DNA of 64,000 nucleotides, taken from positions 1-64,000 of the forward strand of contig CAIMFH010000021.1 of NCBI GenBank assembly GCA_903840265.1. Reading direction: 5' to 3'. The DNA comes from an uncultured Schlesneria sp. (GTDB lineage: Bacteria > Planctomycetota > Planctomycetia > Planctomycetales > Planctomycetaceae). Both the position numbers and the translations under genes were made by a program. Within the stretch, counting starts at the first letter, position 1, and each line of letters opens with the position of its first letter. Below the pieces are notes generated by a model. It was not told where the DNA came from. It worked only from the letters and a program-made list of their open reading frames with translations, and did no database searches. This document shows positions 27,831-36,521 of the stretch, one piece after another.

Positions 27831-29024
27831 TCAGAAGGCGATTTCGACTTCCTCTGCTGAGATGATTTTGCCTTGCACGATGCTTTTTGATTCCGTGTTT
27901 TGAACACGAATCGTGTCTCCAATTCGTCCATCCTGCATCGCTTCGCCCGAGACGGTCACTGCCAGGTTGCCGATCCGGCCGAGGATTTTGACTCGATCAG
28001 CCCGCTTGATTCGAACGGACTGATCTCCGTTCGCTTCCGTCTCGCTGGCTTTGTCCAGATCCTTCTCACGCACGATTTGTGCGGCGGCCAGCGTCCGCAT
28101 TGCGGTGCGTCCAATCAACTGATCTGGCTGCGTCGTGTAGTCGGTGGCCGCCGTGACATCCCAGCGATGCATATAGAGGTCTTCCTTCTGGATCTTTCGC
28201 CCTTTTGCGACGGGACGGGCGGTCGCCACCACCGTTTCGAAGTGCCGTACTTCCAGTGCCACAGAAACCTCAATCGGCGCCTGACGATCTGACTTCATCG
28301 TGACGTCCACGTTGACGCGACCGACGGGAGGACCGTTACCGCGGAGTTCCGCTACGCAGGTGTACCGTTCACCCGTGTTAAACAGCTTGGCATCGCGACT
28401 GAGGGGTTGAGCCAGCCGGAACGAGATGTCGTCGACAGGCCAGGGCAATTGTTCCAGAACGACCTTGCGGGCGGCAGCGACGATGGCGTCTTCGACCGAT
28501 TGACCGGGACCGCCGATTTCTTGAGTGACTTGCGCTCGTCTGTTTGGAGCGGGTGACTCCACTTCGAGTTCTGGTGTGGGCGACTCGAATTGGGCAGATC
28601 GAGCTGGAACGTAGGAGGTGGCGCGGACAGGTTCGATCCGTTCATCACGAACGCGGCGTGTCTTGCCCGTTGCGGTGACTTCGGACTGAGTCCCTTTGAT
28701 GTTGAAGGACCGCGTATCGAATCCGGCCATTCTTAAGCGGAATTCGATGGTTTTGGCAGTTACGGCAGTGGCTTCGCCTGGCGCTGGCGCATCTGTCAGA
28801 TCCAGCGATTCGATCTGGGACTTGAGTGCTGCATTGGCGGTTTCGACGCGAGCGACATCCGAGACCAAGATCTCGTGGCTGGCGACGTCGCATTTCGGAT
28901 AGAGCGAAATCACAACCCCGTTGGCGGGCATACGCGGAGGTGCCGACAATGCGTACGCGCCACCGCTGACAAGCAGCATTGCAGCTTGAGCAACAGACCA
29001 AATCGGATGGAGTATATGGCGCAT
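27831..29024 (-). CDS. flgA: P-ring chaperone FlgA, long form
   Basis: 397 residues. It has a signal-peptide-like start (IWSVAQAAMLLVSGGAYALS) and, in its C-terminal half, the SAF/FlgA domain: ARPVAKGRKIQKEDLYMHRW, then DQLIGRTAMRTLAAAQIVRE, GNLAVTVSGEAMQDGRIGD and VQNTESKSIVQGKI. FlgA helps FlgI assemble in the periplasm. Enteric FlgA is about 220 residues; the extra N-terminal part here (about 150 residues, with VARVETANAALKSQIESLDL) is longer than usual. The start is probably the ATG at 29024; a TTG at 29039 is the outermost option. Confidence 0.88.
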   Translation of the reverse strand: MRHILHPIWSVAQAAMLLVSGGAYALSAPPRMPANGVVISLYPKCDVASHEILVSDVARVETANAALKSQIESLDLTDAPAPGEATAVTAKTIEFRLRMAGFDTRSFNIKGTQSEVTATGKTRRVRDERIEPVRATSYVPARSAQFESPTPELEVESPAPNRRAQVTQEIGGPGQSVEDAIVAAARKVVLEQLPWPVDDISFRLAQPLSRDAKLFNTGERYTCVAELRGNGPPVGRVNVDVTMKSDRQAPIEVSVALEVRHFETVVATARPVAKGRKIQKEDLYMHRWDVTAATDYTTQPDQLIGRTAMRTLAAAQIVREKDLDKASETEANGDQSVRIKRADRVKILGRIGNLAVTVSGEAMQDGRIGDTIRVQNTESKSIVQGKIISAEEVEIAF

Positions 29025-29053
29025 GTGATTGATCACCAAAGCGATGCCTGTGT

Positions 29054-29845
29054 TTACCTGATCATGTCGTTGCTGGTACGGAGCATTTCATCACTAGTCA
29101 AGACGGCACGCTGGCTGGCTTCGAAGGCTCGCTGTGCCGTGATCAGTCCGATCATTTCGGTCACGACCTGCACGTTGGAAAGTTCCAGAAAGCCTTGCTG
29201 CAAAACACCGAAGCCTTGAGCTCCCGGGATGCCCTGAAGTGGCGAACCCGAGCCGGTAGTTTGAGCGAACAGGTTTCGGCCTTCAGACGCCAGACCGCTG
29301 GGGTTGGGGAACCGCGTCAGAGCAATGTTGCCGACGATGACCGTTTGCGTGGGGTTACTGCCCGTGATGACCGAGACCGTGCCGTCGGTCCCGATCGTGA
29401 CATCGAGGGTATCGATGGGGACGTTGATCGGCGGTTGCAACATGTAGCCGTCGGCCGTCACCAGTTGTCCGGTCGAATTCGGACGGAACGTTCCGTCGCG
29501 GGTGTAAGCGAATTCACCGCTGGGCAGCAGGATCTGGAAGAACCCCTGGCCCTGAATCGCCACGTCGTAGTTGTTGCCGGTGTTCTCTTCGACCCCTTCC
29601 GTGAAGACCTTGGTAATGGCGGCGGTTCGCACACCGCTACCGATCTGGATGCCGGTCGGGACTTCGTAGCCGGTGGCACCCTGCGTACCAGGTGCGCGCA
29701 CAGTCTGGTACAGCAAGTCCTGGAACTGGACTTCGCTGCGTTTGAAGCCGGTCGTGTCGACGTTGGCCAGGTTGTTAGCGGTCGTATCGACCACCGTCTG
29801 GTTCGCCAGCATGCCCGTCGCGGCAGTGAAAAGGGACTTCATCAT
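29054..29845 (-). CDS. flgG: Flagellar distal rod protein FlgG
   Basis: 263 residues, standard FlgG length. The N-terminal rod signature is SLFTAATGMLANQTVVDTTA followed by NNLANVDTTGFKRSEVQFQD. The central GYEVPTGIQIGSGVRTAAI and the C-terminal QGFLELSNVQVVTEMIGLIT with QRAFEASQRAVLTSDEMLR are typical. It starts nine bases after flgF, and flgA follows after about 30 bases. Confidence 0.95.
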   Translation of the reverse strand: MMKSLFTAATGMLANQTVVDTTANNLANVDTTGFKRSEVQFQDLLYQTVRAPGTQGATGYEVPTGIQIGSGVRTAAITKVFTEGVEENTGNNYDVAIQGQGFFQILLPSGEFAYTRDGTFRPNSTGQLVTADGYMLQPPINVPIDTLDVTIGTDGTVSVITGSNPTQTVIVGNIALTRFPNPSGLASEGRNLFAQTTGSGSPLQGIPGAQGFGVLQQGFLELSNVQVVTEMIGLITAQRAFEASQRAVLTSDEMLRTSNDMIR

Positions 29846-29854
29846 GATCGAAAA

Positions 29855-30553
29855 TTACCTGTTGAGCGGTCGCGTGTTGAAGGCGATGGCATCGCCGATG
29901 GATCGCAACGCACGCTGAGCGGCTTCAAACTGTCGCACACCTGCGATCATCTGCACCATTTCCTGAACGACTGTCGAATTGCTGACTTCGCGACAGCCCT
30001 GAAAAACATTGGGTGCAACGTCGAGCTTGGGCGCATCTGGCGGCGCCGAGAAATAGGATGTCCCGATTCGCTGCAGTTGATGTGGATCCTGAAACGCGAC
30101 CACCTTGACCTGATCAACTTCGATCCCATCCGCAATCACGGCCCCGTTCTTGAGCACTTCGATGGAGAATGTTCCCGGTGGGATATCGATGGGCCCCGTT
30201 TGGCCCATAGCCGGGAGACCCTCCATCGTGATTAGACGTCCCTGCTCGGTCATCTGGAAGACGCCGTTGCGGGTGTACATAGGACCGGACTGCCCCTGGA
30301 CCGCGAAGAACCCCGGCCCTTCGAGAGCTAGGTCAAGCTTGTTGCCGGTCTGCTGCATCGTGCCCGGTGCGAAGTCGGTATGCAGCGTCGGCGTCGGTCC
30401 GACCATCTCACTGCTAGGAGCTGGTGCTTCGAATCGAACGATCTCGCGCAGGTAGCCCGGCTTCATGGCGTGGCTAAGATTGTGCGCGATCGCGTCCTGT
30501 TGGGTCGCGGTCGCATTCATTCCGCCCGCGGCACTATACAGTCCTCGGATCAC
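29855..30553 (-). CDS. flgF: Flagellar proximal rod protein FlgF-like
   Basis: 232 residues. I place the start at the GTG at 30553: GAGG lies six bases upstream and the protein then begins MIRGLYSAAGGMNATATQQD, the standard rod-protein opening. The longer ATG reading from 30634 adds 27 unrelated residues. The C-terminal coil is VQEMVQMIAGVRQFEAAQRA. It is the first gene of the flagellar operon. Confidence 0.88.
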   Translation of the reverse strand: MIRGLYSAAGGMNATATQQDAIAHNLSHAMKPGYLREIVRFEAPAPSSEMVGPTPTLHTDFAPGTMQQTGNKLDLALEGPGFFAVQGQSGPMYTRNGVFQMTEQGRLITMEGLPAMGQTGPIDIPPGTFSIEVLKNGAVIADGIEVDQVKVVAFQDPHQLQRIGTSYFSAPPDAPKLDVAPNVFQGCREVSNSTVVQEMVQMIAGVRQFEAAQRALRSIGDAIAFNTRPLNR

Positions 30554-30982
30554 AATGGACCTCGCTGGTTTCGTTCGAACGGCAACATCTGCCGAAGGCC
30601 AAGTTGAGGTGCGCAAAGCACCCTGTCTCTCCATCGGACTCTGATGGGTTTGACGATTAGTCGCAGGATGACAGCTATGCCGTCTTCTCCCAACTTCACA
30701 GCTTTAGCGGATATCCGGGTACCCTACCGAAGGAAGAACCGGCTTATCAATTAATGTTGCGCCCGCAAAGTTTGCGCAGACTGCCACAGCGTTTTCTGGC
30801 GATTTTGGCCGAGGGTCGTTGTTCCGCATTACGAGAAGTGGTAGGGGTTGTGACCGTGCTTGCGAGGAACTCAGGTGAGTTGATTCGAAGTGCCCGCCCG
30901 GTTCGAACTTACAAGAGACGTCACTCGCCTCTTCGACTGATCTCTCTTCTCGCGGACCTCGCACGCTTTAGATCGTCCCCCG
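30554..30982. promoter_or_regulatory. Divergent control region between the flgF operon and the + strand hook/rod gene
   Basis: This 429-base gap must hold the promoter of the nine-gene minus-strand operon and that of the gene at 30983. I looked for sigma-54 (GG-N10-GC) and sigma-28 (TAAA / GCCGATAA) sites on both strands and found no convincing match, so the sigma factor is not identified. Confidence 0.5.
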
Positions 30983-31735
30983 ATGTTTGCCGGAATGACC
31001 ACCGCCGCGACCGCATTAGACGCCTTTCAGACGTCGGTGGAAGCGACGGCGAACAACCTGGCCAACGTCAACACGACCGCATTTAAGCGGAGTACGATCA
31101 ACTTTCAGGATCTGGTTTACACCGGTCCGGCCAATCTGCAGGTTGGGAATGGTGTTAAGGTCTCTGACATTTCGACTCGCGACTTCAAGCAGGGTGGCGA
31201 AGAGGCCACGGGCCGAGAGCTGGACGTTTTCATCAGCGGGAACGGTTTCTTCAGCGTTCAACAGTCTGATGGAACGATCAAATACACCCGCGACGGTTCG
31301 TTCCAGAAGGATGCGTTGGGTCGATTAGTGACGAGTACCGGAAACATCGTCCAGCCGCCCATCACATTTCCAGCAGACACGGTTTCGACATCAATCGGTG
31401 CCGACGGTGTGGTCTCGGTCGTGACAGGTTCTGAACCTGACAAAATCAAAGTCCTGGGGCAGATCCAGCTGACCAGTTTCCCAAATCCATCCGGATTATC
31501 TCAGGAAGCCAACAACCTGTTTGGCGAAACTCCGGCATCGGGCACTGCGACCACGGCGATCCCCGGGACAAATGGGTTGGGGAGCGTCAAACAGAAATCG
31601 CTGGAAGATTCGAACGTCGACATGACTTCGGAGATGACGCAACTGGTCACGGCTCAACGAGCCTATGATGCGAATTCGCGTGTGCTGACAACGTCTTATC
31701 AACTCGTCGGATCGGCGCTGGACATGATCCACTAA
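30983..31735 (+). CDS. Third FlgE/F/G-like flagellar hook-basal body protein
   Basis: 250 residues. The N-terminal signature is TALDAFQTSVEATANNLANV followed by NTTAFKRSTINFQDLVYTG, and the C-terminal one is MTSEMTQLVTAQRAYDANSR with TSYQLVGSALDM. In sequence and length it is close to FlgG and FlgF and far shorter than a usual FlgE, so it is a rod-type protein or a short hook variant. Unlike flgF and flgG it is transcribed divergently. Calling it flgG2, flgF or flgE would go beyond what can be seen. Confidence 0.85.
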   Translation: MFAGMTTAATALDAFQTSVEATANNLANVNTTAFKRSTINFQDLVYTGPANLQVGNGVKVSDISTRDFKQGGEEATGRELDVFISGNGFFSVQQSDGTIKYTRDGSFQKDALGRLVTSTGNIVQPPITFPADTVSTSIGADGVVSVVTGSEPDKIKVLGQIQLTSFPNPSGLSQEANNLFGETPASGTATTAIPGTNGLGSVKQKSLEDSNVDMTSEMTQLVTAQRAYDANSRVLTTSYQLVGSALDMIH

Positions 31736-31753
31736 GCGCCTGTGCGTGATGAT

Positions 31754-31890
31754 GGTTGTTTCGGATTCTGGCTCGGGTGCCAACGGACTCACTGTCTTCG
31801 AGGTGGCCGTGTGCTCGATCAAAGACACAGCCATGTCGAAGACCGCAAGTCCGGTGAGACCGTGGCACCCCGAACCAAAGTCAAACAACC
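31754..31890. repeat. Dispersed repeat PR-B, full palindromic copy
   Basis: An imperfect palindrome of 137 bases between two convergent genes. Outer arms are GGTTGTTT (31754) and AAACAACC (ending 31890); next GGGTGCCA and TGGCACCC; then the inner arms GTCTTCGAGGTGGCCGTGT and ACACAGCCATGTCGAAGAC around a 12-base loop. The right half is the unit found alone at 17621, 22602 and 24715, so those are half elements of this structure. Confidence 0.88.
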
Positions 31891-31897
31891 GCAGATC

Positions 31898-33931
31898 CTA
31901 CTTAGCGGAGCCAGCGGACAAGCGATGGATTCCCTTGCCGTTGCCGGCGGCACTCAGCAAGTAGATCTCGCCTTGTTCGTCTTCGCCGAACGACATTGCG
32001 GCAGGATGACGATCGCCAATTTGTTGATTCGCGGTAACTCGACGTTTCTGAGCGTCATAGCGCAGCGCCCAGACCTTCGTCGAAACGTAATCCGAATAGA
32101 CGTAGGCTCCGTTTAGGCTCGGAATCTGCTTGCCGCGGTAGACATAGCCGCCGGTGATCGACCGACCGACATCGTGGTGGTATTCCCAGATCGGCTCGAT
32201 CAGATCCTTGCGAACGTCAGATCCCTTACGACTGTGGGGATGAAACGCTTCTCGCAAGTTCCAGCCATAGTTGCCACCCTTCTTGATCAGCACGATTTCT
32301 TCGAAGATGTTCTGACCCACTTCACCACCCCACAGGTCACCTGTCTTGCGATCAAAACTCATCCGCCAGACGTTCCGCAGGCCATAGGCCCAGATTTCTG
32401 GCAACGCGTCGCTTTGCGAGACGAATGGATTGTCCTTGGGAATCGCGTACTTCTTCCCATCCGACTTGTGATCGACATCAATTCGCAGGACCTTGCCCAA
32501 CAATGTCGACATCTTCTGGCCGTTTTCGTGTGGATCACCGCCCGCTCCGCCATCACCGTGCGAGATGTACAGATAGCCATCGGGGCCAAAGGTGATGCAC
32601 CCACCGTCATGATTCCAGAACGGCTTTTCGAAGCGGATCAGTTCTTCTTCGGAATCAGGATCGCCAACCGACTTGTCGCCCGCCTTGGTGCGGAATCGCG
32701 ACAACACGTTGGCCATTTTGGCTTTGACATCGGTGTAGAAGACGAAGATCTCGCCGTTCTCTTTGAACTTCGGATGCAGCGCAAAACCCAGGAAGCCTTC
32801 TTCGTTCTGCTTGTCGTTGTAGCGCACTCGCGACGAGAGATCGAGGAAGACTTTGGTCTTCGTCGCTTTGTCGTCGTTCTCGAAGACATGGATGACACCC
32901 TGCTGCGTGGCAACGAAAATCCGGTTCGAACCGTCGTTAGCATGCGTCAGCACGATGGGTCGCAGGGCGTTGACCTGGCCCTTTTCGCTGCCATCGTCCC
33001 AGCCAGTCCACTTCAAGTCCGGGAACGCGGTCTTGAATTCCAGCTTCAGCGGTGACTCGTCGACTTCCCAGCCCGGAATCTTGGTGGAGAACGAAGTCAG
33101 CGTTCCGGCCTTCATGTCGGGAATGAGCAGTTGGCTGCCATCGGACGAGAGGCAGCAGTCAGCCGCCGATTCCAAACCTTCGCCCATCAGAATCGGAGCG
33201 ACGCCCGGCTGAGGAATTCCAAAGATCTTTCCGGTCTTCCAACAAGTGATGAACAGATGCCCAAAGTTGTCCCAGATCAATCCGTCCGCCCCATCCATTC
33301 CTTCGGCGACTTTGGCTGCGGTGCGGTCTGATGTCCGGACGCGAAACAAGTTGCCAGTCCCAAAGTCGGCGACCAGAATGCTGTCGCCTCCGTCGAAGGC
33401 GACGCCGTTGGGAGTGTTCAATTCAGGGATCGTGTCGGTATCGGCGAGTGTATCAATCTTGTTGAGTCGCACGTCGATCCGGTAGACGGCTCCGCCTTTG
33501 CCCTTCCGATCACCCGAATCACTGACCAGGAAAATCCCAGCTCCGGAATCGATGGCGAGATCGTTCAAGAACAACGGTGGCTTCGGAAACATCTCCGGTG
33601 GAGCGTAGACGCTGGTCTTGCCGCTCGCATCGATCTTCAAGACTTTCGTCTTATCGGTCACGTAGAGGTGATCCTTGAAGTAGACGAGCCCCTTGGGGTC
33701 ATCCAGCTTGTCGGCAAACGTTTGAGTCTTTCCATCCTTGAGCATGCTGATCTTGCCGTCACCATCTTTGCCGGGCTCGCCCATTTCCGAGATGTAGAGC
33801 GCCCCGTTCGGTCCGTAGCAGACCGATTCCGGATAAGTGAGCGAACCGACGATCTTCTTTGGCGTCTCAGCCGCCACCAGTGGCGATGCCAAGCCGAGAC
33901 CCAGCAGAATGAATGACCAAACACGACTCAT
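31898..33931 (-). CDS. Exported fusion of NHL/SMP-30-like propeller and glucose/sorbosone dehydrogenase-like domain
   Basis: 677 residues with a signal peptide (WSFILLGLGLASPLVAAE). The first half (about 25-300) is a propeller of the NHL/gluconolactonase type (PESVCYGPNGALYISEMGEP, GVAFDGGDSILVADFGTGN). The second half (about 325-670) matches PQQ-type glucose/sorbosone dehydrogenases: EEGFLGFALHPKF, WNHDGGCITFGPDGYLYIS, GDGGAGGDPHENGQ, LRNVWRMSFDRKTGDLWGGE and NYGWNLREAFH. Such enzymes oxidise sugars in the periplasm. Whether both halves are active, and whether PQQ is bound, is inference. Confidence 0.87.
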   Translation of the reverse strand: MSRVWSFILLGLGLASPLVAAETPKKIVGSLTYPESVCYGPNGALYISEMGEPGKDGDGKISMLKDGKTQTFADKLDDPKGLVYFKDHLYVTDKTKVLKIDASGKTSVYAPPEMFPKPPLFLNDLAIDSGAGIFLVSDSGDRKGKGGAVYRIDVRLNKIDTLADTDTIPELNTPNGVAFDGGDSILVADFGTGNLFRVRTSDRTAAKVAEGMDGADGLIWDNFGHLFITCWKTGKIFGIPQPGVAPILMGEGLESAADCCLSSDGSQLLIPDMKAGTLTSFSTKIPGWEVDESPLKLEFKTAFPDLKWTGWDDGSEKGQVNALRPIVLTHANDGSNRIFVATQQGVIHVFENDDKATKTKVFLDLSSRVRYNDKQNEEGFLGFALHPKFKENGEIFVFYTDVKAKMANVLSRFRTKAGDKSVGDPDSEEELIRFEKPFWNHDGGCITFGPDGYLYISHGDGGAGGDPHENGQKMSTLLGKVLRIDVDHKSDGKKYAIPKDNPFVSQSDALPEIWAYGLRNVWRMSFDRKTGDLWGGEVGQNIFEEIVLIKKGGNYGWNLREAFHPHSRKGSDVRKDLIEPIWEYHHDVGRSITGGYVYRGKQIPSLNGAYVYSDYVSTKVWALRYDAQKRRVTANQQIGDRHPAAMSFGEDEQGEIYLLSAAGNGKGIHRLSAGSAK

Positions 33932-34034
33932 GACAGATCCTTCTTCGATGCGATGATCCTAAGAAATGGTGGCCCGTAGAGTGCGGAGTGTATCGGTCGG
34001 AGGGGCTCATTCCAAGTTGTGGGGGAAGAGGGAG

Positions 34035-34074
34035 ATTGCAAATTGCGAATTGCAAAATGCAAATTTTCAATTGG
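34035..34074. repeat. AT-rich TTGCAAATT-type repeat in a 316-base gap
   Basis: A run built from near-identical short units (ATTGCAAATTGCGAATTGCA, then AAATGCAAATTTTCAATTGG), out of character with the GC-rich surroundings. The rest of the gap 33932-34247 holds nothing I can name beyond the ribosome site (GAAGGAAG) of the gene at 34248. Confidence 0.6.
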
Positions 34075-34247
34075 AAGAGACGATGTTGAAGATCGGCTGC
34101 GTGATCGCAGTCTGGCGTTGATCGCTGACGTTTGTCAGACTGATTTCGACTGCGTTGCTGTCAGACTGTACACGTCGAGCGGTCAAGCACGCGATCGATA
34201 CCAGCGGGCACCGGTTTATTACCAACTCTCTTGAAGGAAGCTGAACG

Positions 34248-34772
34248 ATGAACGGTCTGAAAACTTCGCTGGCGGCACTCGTATTCGTGGGGGCCATTGC
34301 AGGCCAGGCCTTCGCTGATGTTCAGGTGGAACTGAAGAAGACGCATGTCTGTTGCGGACAGTGCGAGAAAGCTGTTGCCAAGGTTCTGGATGCCGAAGAG
34401 GTCAAAGGCGCCGCGAGCAAGACAGACGGCACGGTGAAGTTTACCGCGTCGGATACGAAGACGGCTCAGAAGGTGCTCGACAGTCTGGCGGCAGCGGGCT
34501 TTCATGGCGTCGTCGACAATCAGGATCTGACAGTTAAGGACGACAGCGGCGCGAAGGAAGGCAAAGTCACCAGCCTGACATTGAAAGGGGTGCATAACTG
34601 TTGCGGACAATGCAACAACACCATCAAGAAGGCGATCAAGTCTGTCGAAGGAGTTGAATCCGAAGATGCGAAGGCCAACGCCGAAACCATCACCGTGAAG
34701 GGCAACTTCGACGGCAAGGCATTGGTCAAGGCCCTGAACGACGCCGGGTTCCATGCGACGGTTGAGAAGTAG
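34248..34772 (+). CDS. Secreted protein with two HMA-like domains carrying CCGQC motifs
   Basis: 174 residues. A signal peptide (LAALVFVGAIAGQAFADV) is followed by two tandem domains of about 70 residues with the ferredoxin-like layout of heavy-metal-associated domains. Each has CCGQC where classic HMA domains have M-x-C-x-x-C: THVCCGQCEKAVAKVLDAE and VHNCCGQCNNTIKKAIKSVE. Both end in AAGFHGVV- or DAGFHATV-like strands. A periplasmic metal-binding or metal-delivery role is plausible but unproven. A palindrome follows the stop codon at once. Confidence 0.82.
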   Translation: MNGLKTSLAALVFVGAIAGQAFADVQVELKKTHVCCGQCEKAVAKVLDAEEVKGAASKTDGTVKFTASDTKTAQKVLDSLAAAGFHGVVDNQDLTVKDDSGAKEGKVTSLTLKGVHNCCGQCNNTIKKAIKSVEGVESEDAKANAETITVKGNFDGKALVKALNDAGFHATVEK

Positions 34773-34782
34773 TCCGTACTTC

Positions 34783-34862
34783 CTGAGCGGTGCGGCGTCA
34801 GCCGCCTGGCAAAATTTACGTCGCCCCCATGATTGGCCAGGGCGCTGACACCCCCCGCTCGG
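34783..34862. repeat. Imperfect palindrome after the metal-binding-like gene
   Basis: Arms CTGAGCGGTGCGGCGTCAGC (from 34783) and GCTGACACCCCCCGCTCGG (to 34862), with GCCTGGC / GCCAGGGC nearer the loop. It begins 11 bases after the stop. It could terminate transcription or be one of the dispersed palindromes; no second copy lies in the window. Confidence 0.65.
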
Positions 34863-34903
34863 ACGTTTCTTGATTCTTGATCCAACTTGGGAGTTCTTAA
34901 TCC

Positions 34904-36310
34904 GTGTCTGATCAGCCCGAAAAGGAAACTGCGGCCCTGAGCGTGTGGGATGCCGTCAGTCTGATCATCGGGATCGTGATCGGCACGACTGTCTTCAAGA
35001 TGTCGGGGACGATCTTCGCGAACGTCCCCGACCCCTGGACCGGCCTGGGGCTGTGGCTGATCTGCGGCGGGTTGTCATTCGTCGGAGCCCTTTGTTACGC
35101 AGAACTCGCCACGACCTATCCGCGTCTCGGCGGCGAGTACAATTATCTGACACGAGCCTTCGGGCCCTCGATCGGCTTCCTGTTCGGCTGGTCGCAACTG
35201 GCGATTATCCAGACCGGTAGTATCGGGGCGTTGTCGTACGTCTTCGCCGAGTACGCCGTCAAGGTTTTCGGAGTCGATGAGAAACTTGTCGTCTGGTTCG
35301 CGATTGCTGCGGTCGCCGGCCTGACCGCCTTGAACTGCCTGGGGATTCATTCGGGCAAGTGGACTCAAAACCTGCTGTCGGCTTCGAAGACCCTGGGGAT
35401 CGTGATGCTGATTGCGGGGGGCCTGAGTGCCAGCGGCTCGGCTTCCCTCGTGGTGGAACGTCCGGTGGAAGGACCGGGGCTGTCGCTCGCGATGATCCTG
35501 ATTCTGTATGCCTACGGGGGCTGGAACGATGCCGCCTTCGTTGCTGCTGATGTGCGCGATCGGCAGCGAAATATTCCGCGAGCTTTGCTCTTGGGAATAG
35601 GAATCATTTCCGCCTGCTACGTCCTGATCAACGCCGCCTATCTGGCGACACTCGGTTTTGAAGGTCTGCGAGCATCTCATCAGCCCGCCAGTGATGCGAT
35701 GAAGAAGGTGTTCGGGTCATTCGGTGAACGGGCGATCAGCGTGCTGGTGATGGTGTCGGCCTTGGGCAGTGTCAACGGCTTGGTTTTTTCTGTCTCTCGA
35801 CTGCACGCCACGGTCGGGGCCGATCATCGAGTCTTCTCGCTGCTGGGACGATGGTCCACTTGGTCGAAAGCTCCTGTCTGGTCGCTGCTGGTGCAGGGCG
35901 GGATCGCCTGTGCCATGATCTTTTGCGTAGGAACCGATGCTGGTCGCAAAGCGGTCGACGCGGGACTTGCTACCATCCACGCCTCTCCGGTTCCCTGGGG
36001 CAAGTACTATGGCGGGTTCGAGACCCTGTATGCAGCCTCCGCCCCGATCTTCTGGTTGTTCTTTCTGACGACAGGCATCGCGTACTTTGTGCTGCGAGTG
36101 AAAGACCCGAAGATCGAACGACCTTTTCGAGCTCCCTTCTTTCCGCTGTGCCCGCTGCTGTTCTGTGGGATGTGCGTTTTCGGACTGTATTCAGCCACGA
36201 CTTATGCCACGCCGTTGCTGCCGTTGATCGCGGTCCCCTTTTTGCTCGGTGTGCCGCTGTACTTCCTCAGCGAACGACTTCGCCCCCAATCCTCCAGGCG
36301 GACGGAATAG
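34904..36310 (+). CDS. APC-family amino acid permease
   Basis: 468 residues with about twelve hydrophobic segments, an integral inner-membrane amino acid/polyamine transporter. The first helix has the family pattern LIIGIVIGTTVFKMSG, followed by GLGLWLICGGLSFVGALCYA and ELATTYPRLGGEYNYLTRAF, the conserved APC start. The C-terminal part ends in a basic tail (LSERLRPQSSRRTE). The start is a GTG with GGGAG upstream. The substrate cannot be predicted. No repeat separates it from the module that begins at 36522. Confidence 0.9.
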   Translation: MSDQPEKETAALSVWDAVSLIIGIVIGTTVFKMSGTIFANVPDPWTGLGLWLICGGLSFVGALCYAELATTYPRLGGEYNYLTRAFGPSIGFLFGWSQLAIIQTGSIGALSYVFAEYAVKVFGVDEKLVVWFAIAAVAGLTALNCLGIHSGKWTQNLLSASKTLGIVMLIAGGLSASGSASLVVERPVEGPGLSLAMILILYAYGGWNDAAFVAADVRDRQRNIPRALLLGIGIISACYVLINAAYLATLGFEGLRASHQPASDAMKKVFGSFGERAISVLVMVSALGSVNGLVFSVSRLHATVGADHRVFSLLGRWSTWSKAPVWSLLVQGGIACAMIFCVGTDAGRKAVDAGLATIHASPVPWGKYYGGFETLYAASAPIFWLFFLTTGIAYFVLRVKDPKIERPFRAPFFPLCPLLFCGMCVFGLYSATTYATPLLPLIAVPFLLGVPLYFLSERLRPQSSRRTE

Positions 36311-36521
36311 TGCGCGGTTTTGATGATCCGGAATGTCTGGCCGCCGTTTTGACGTAGTTCGCACGGAAGTTTATCGTGGCTTGCCCCCTCAATCCTGAGT
36401 CATCAACGGTATAGTACCGAGCCAACGCTTCCTGAGAGACAACCGGGGCCACTTCAGTGTTGATCGAGGCTGCCAGATTCCGAACCGACCACCAACGTGA
36501 GATTCCCCCGGGAGGTCTCGC

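Noticed and set aside
27749-27931. Long N-terminal extension of FlgH
   Set aside because: The extension runs through repeat PR-D and the flgA stop and would bury the signal peptide; the ATG at 27748 has a good ribosome site.
32174-33055. 293-residue + strand frame
   Set aside because: It is antisense to the sugar-dehydrogenase-like gene, whose motifs are clear on the other strand.
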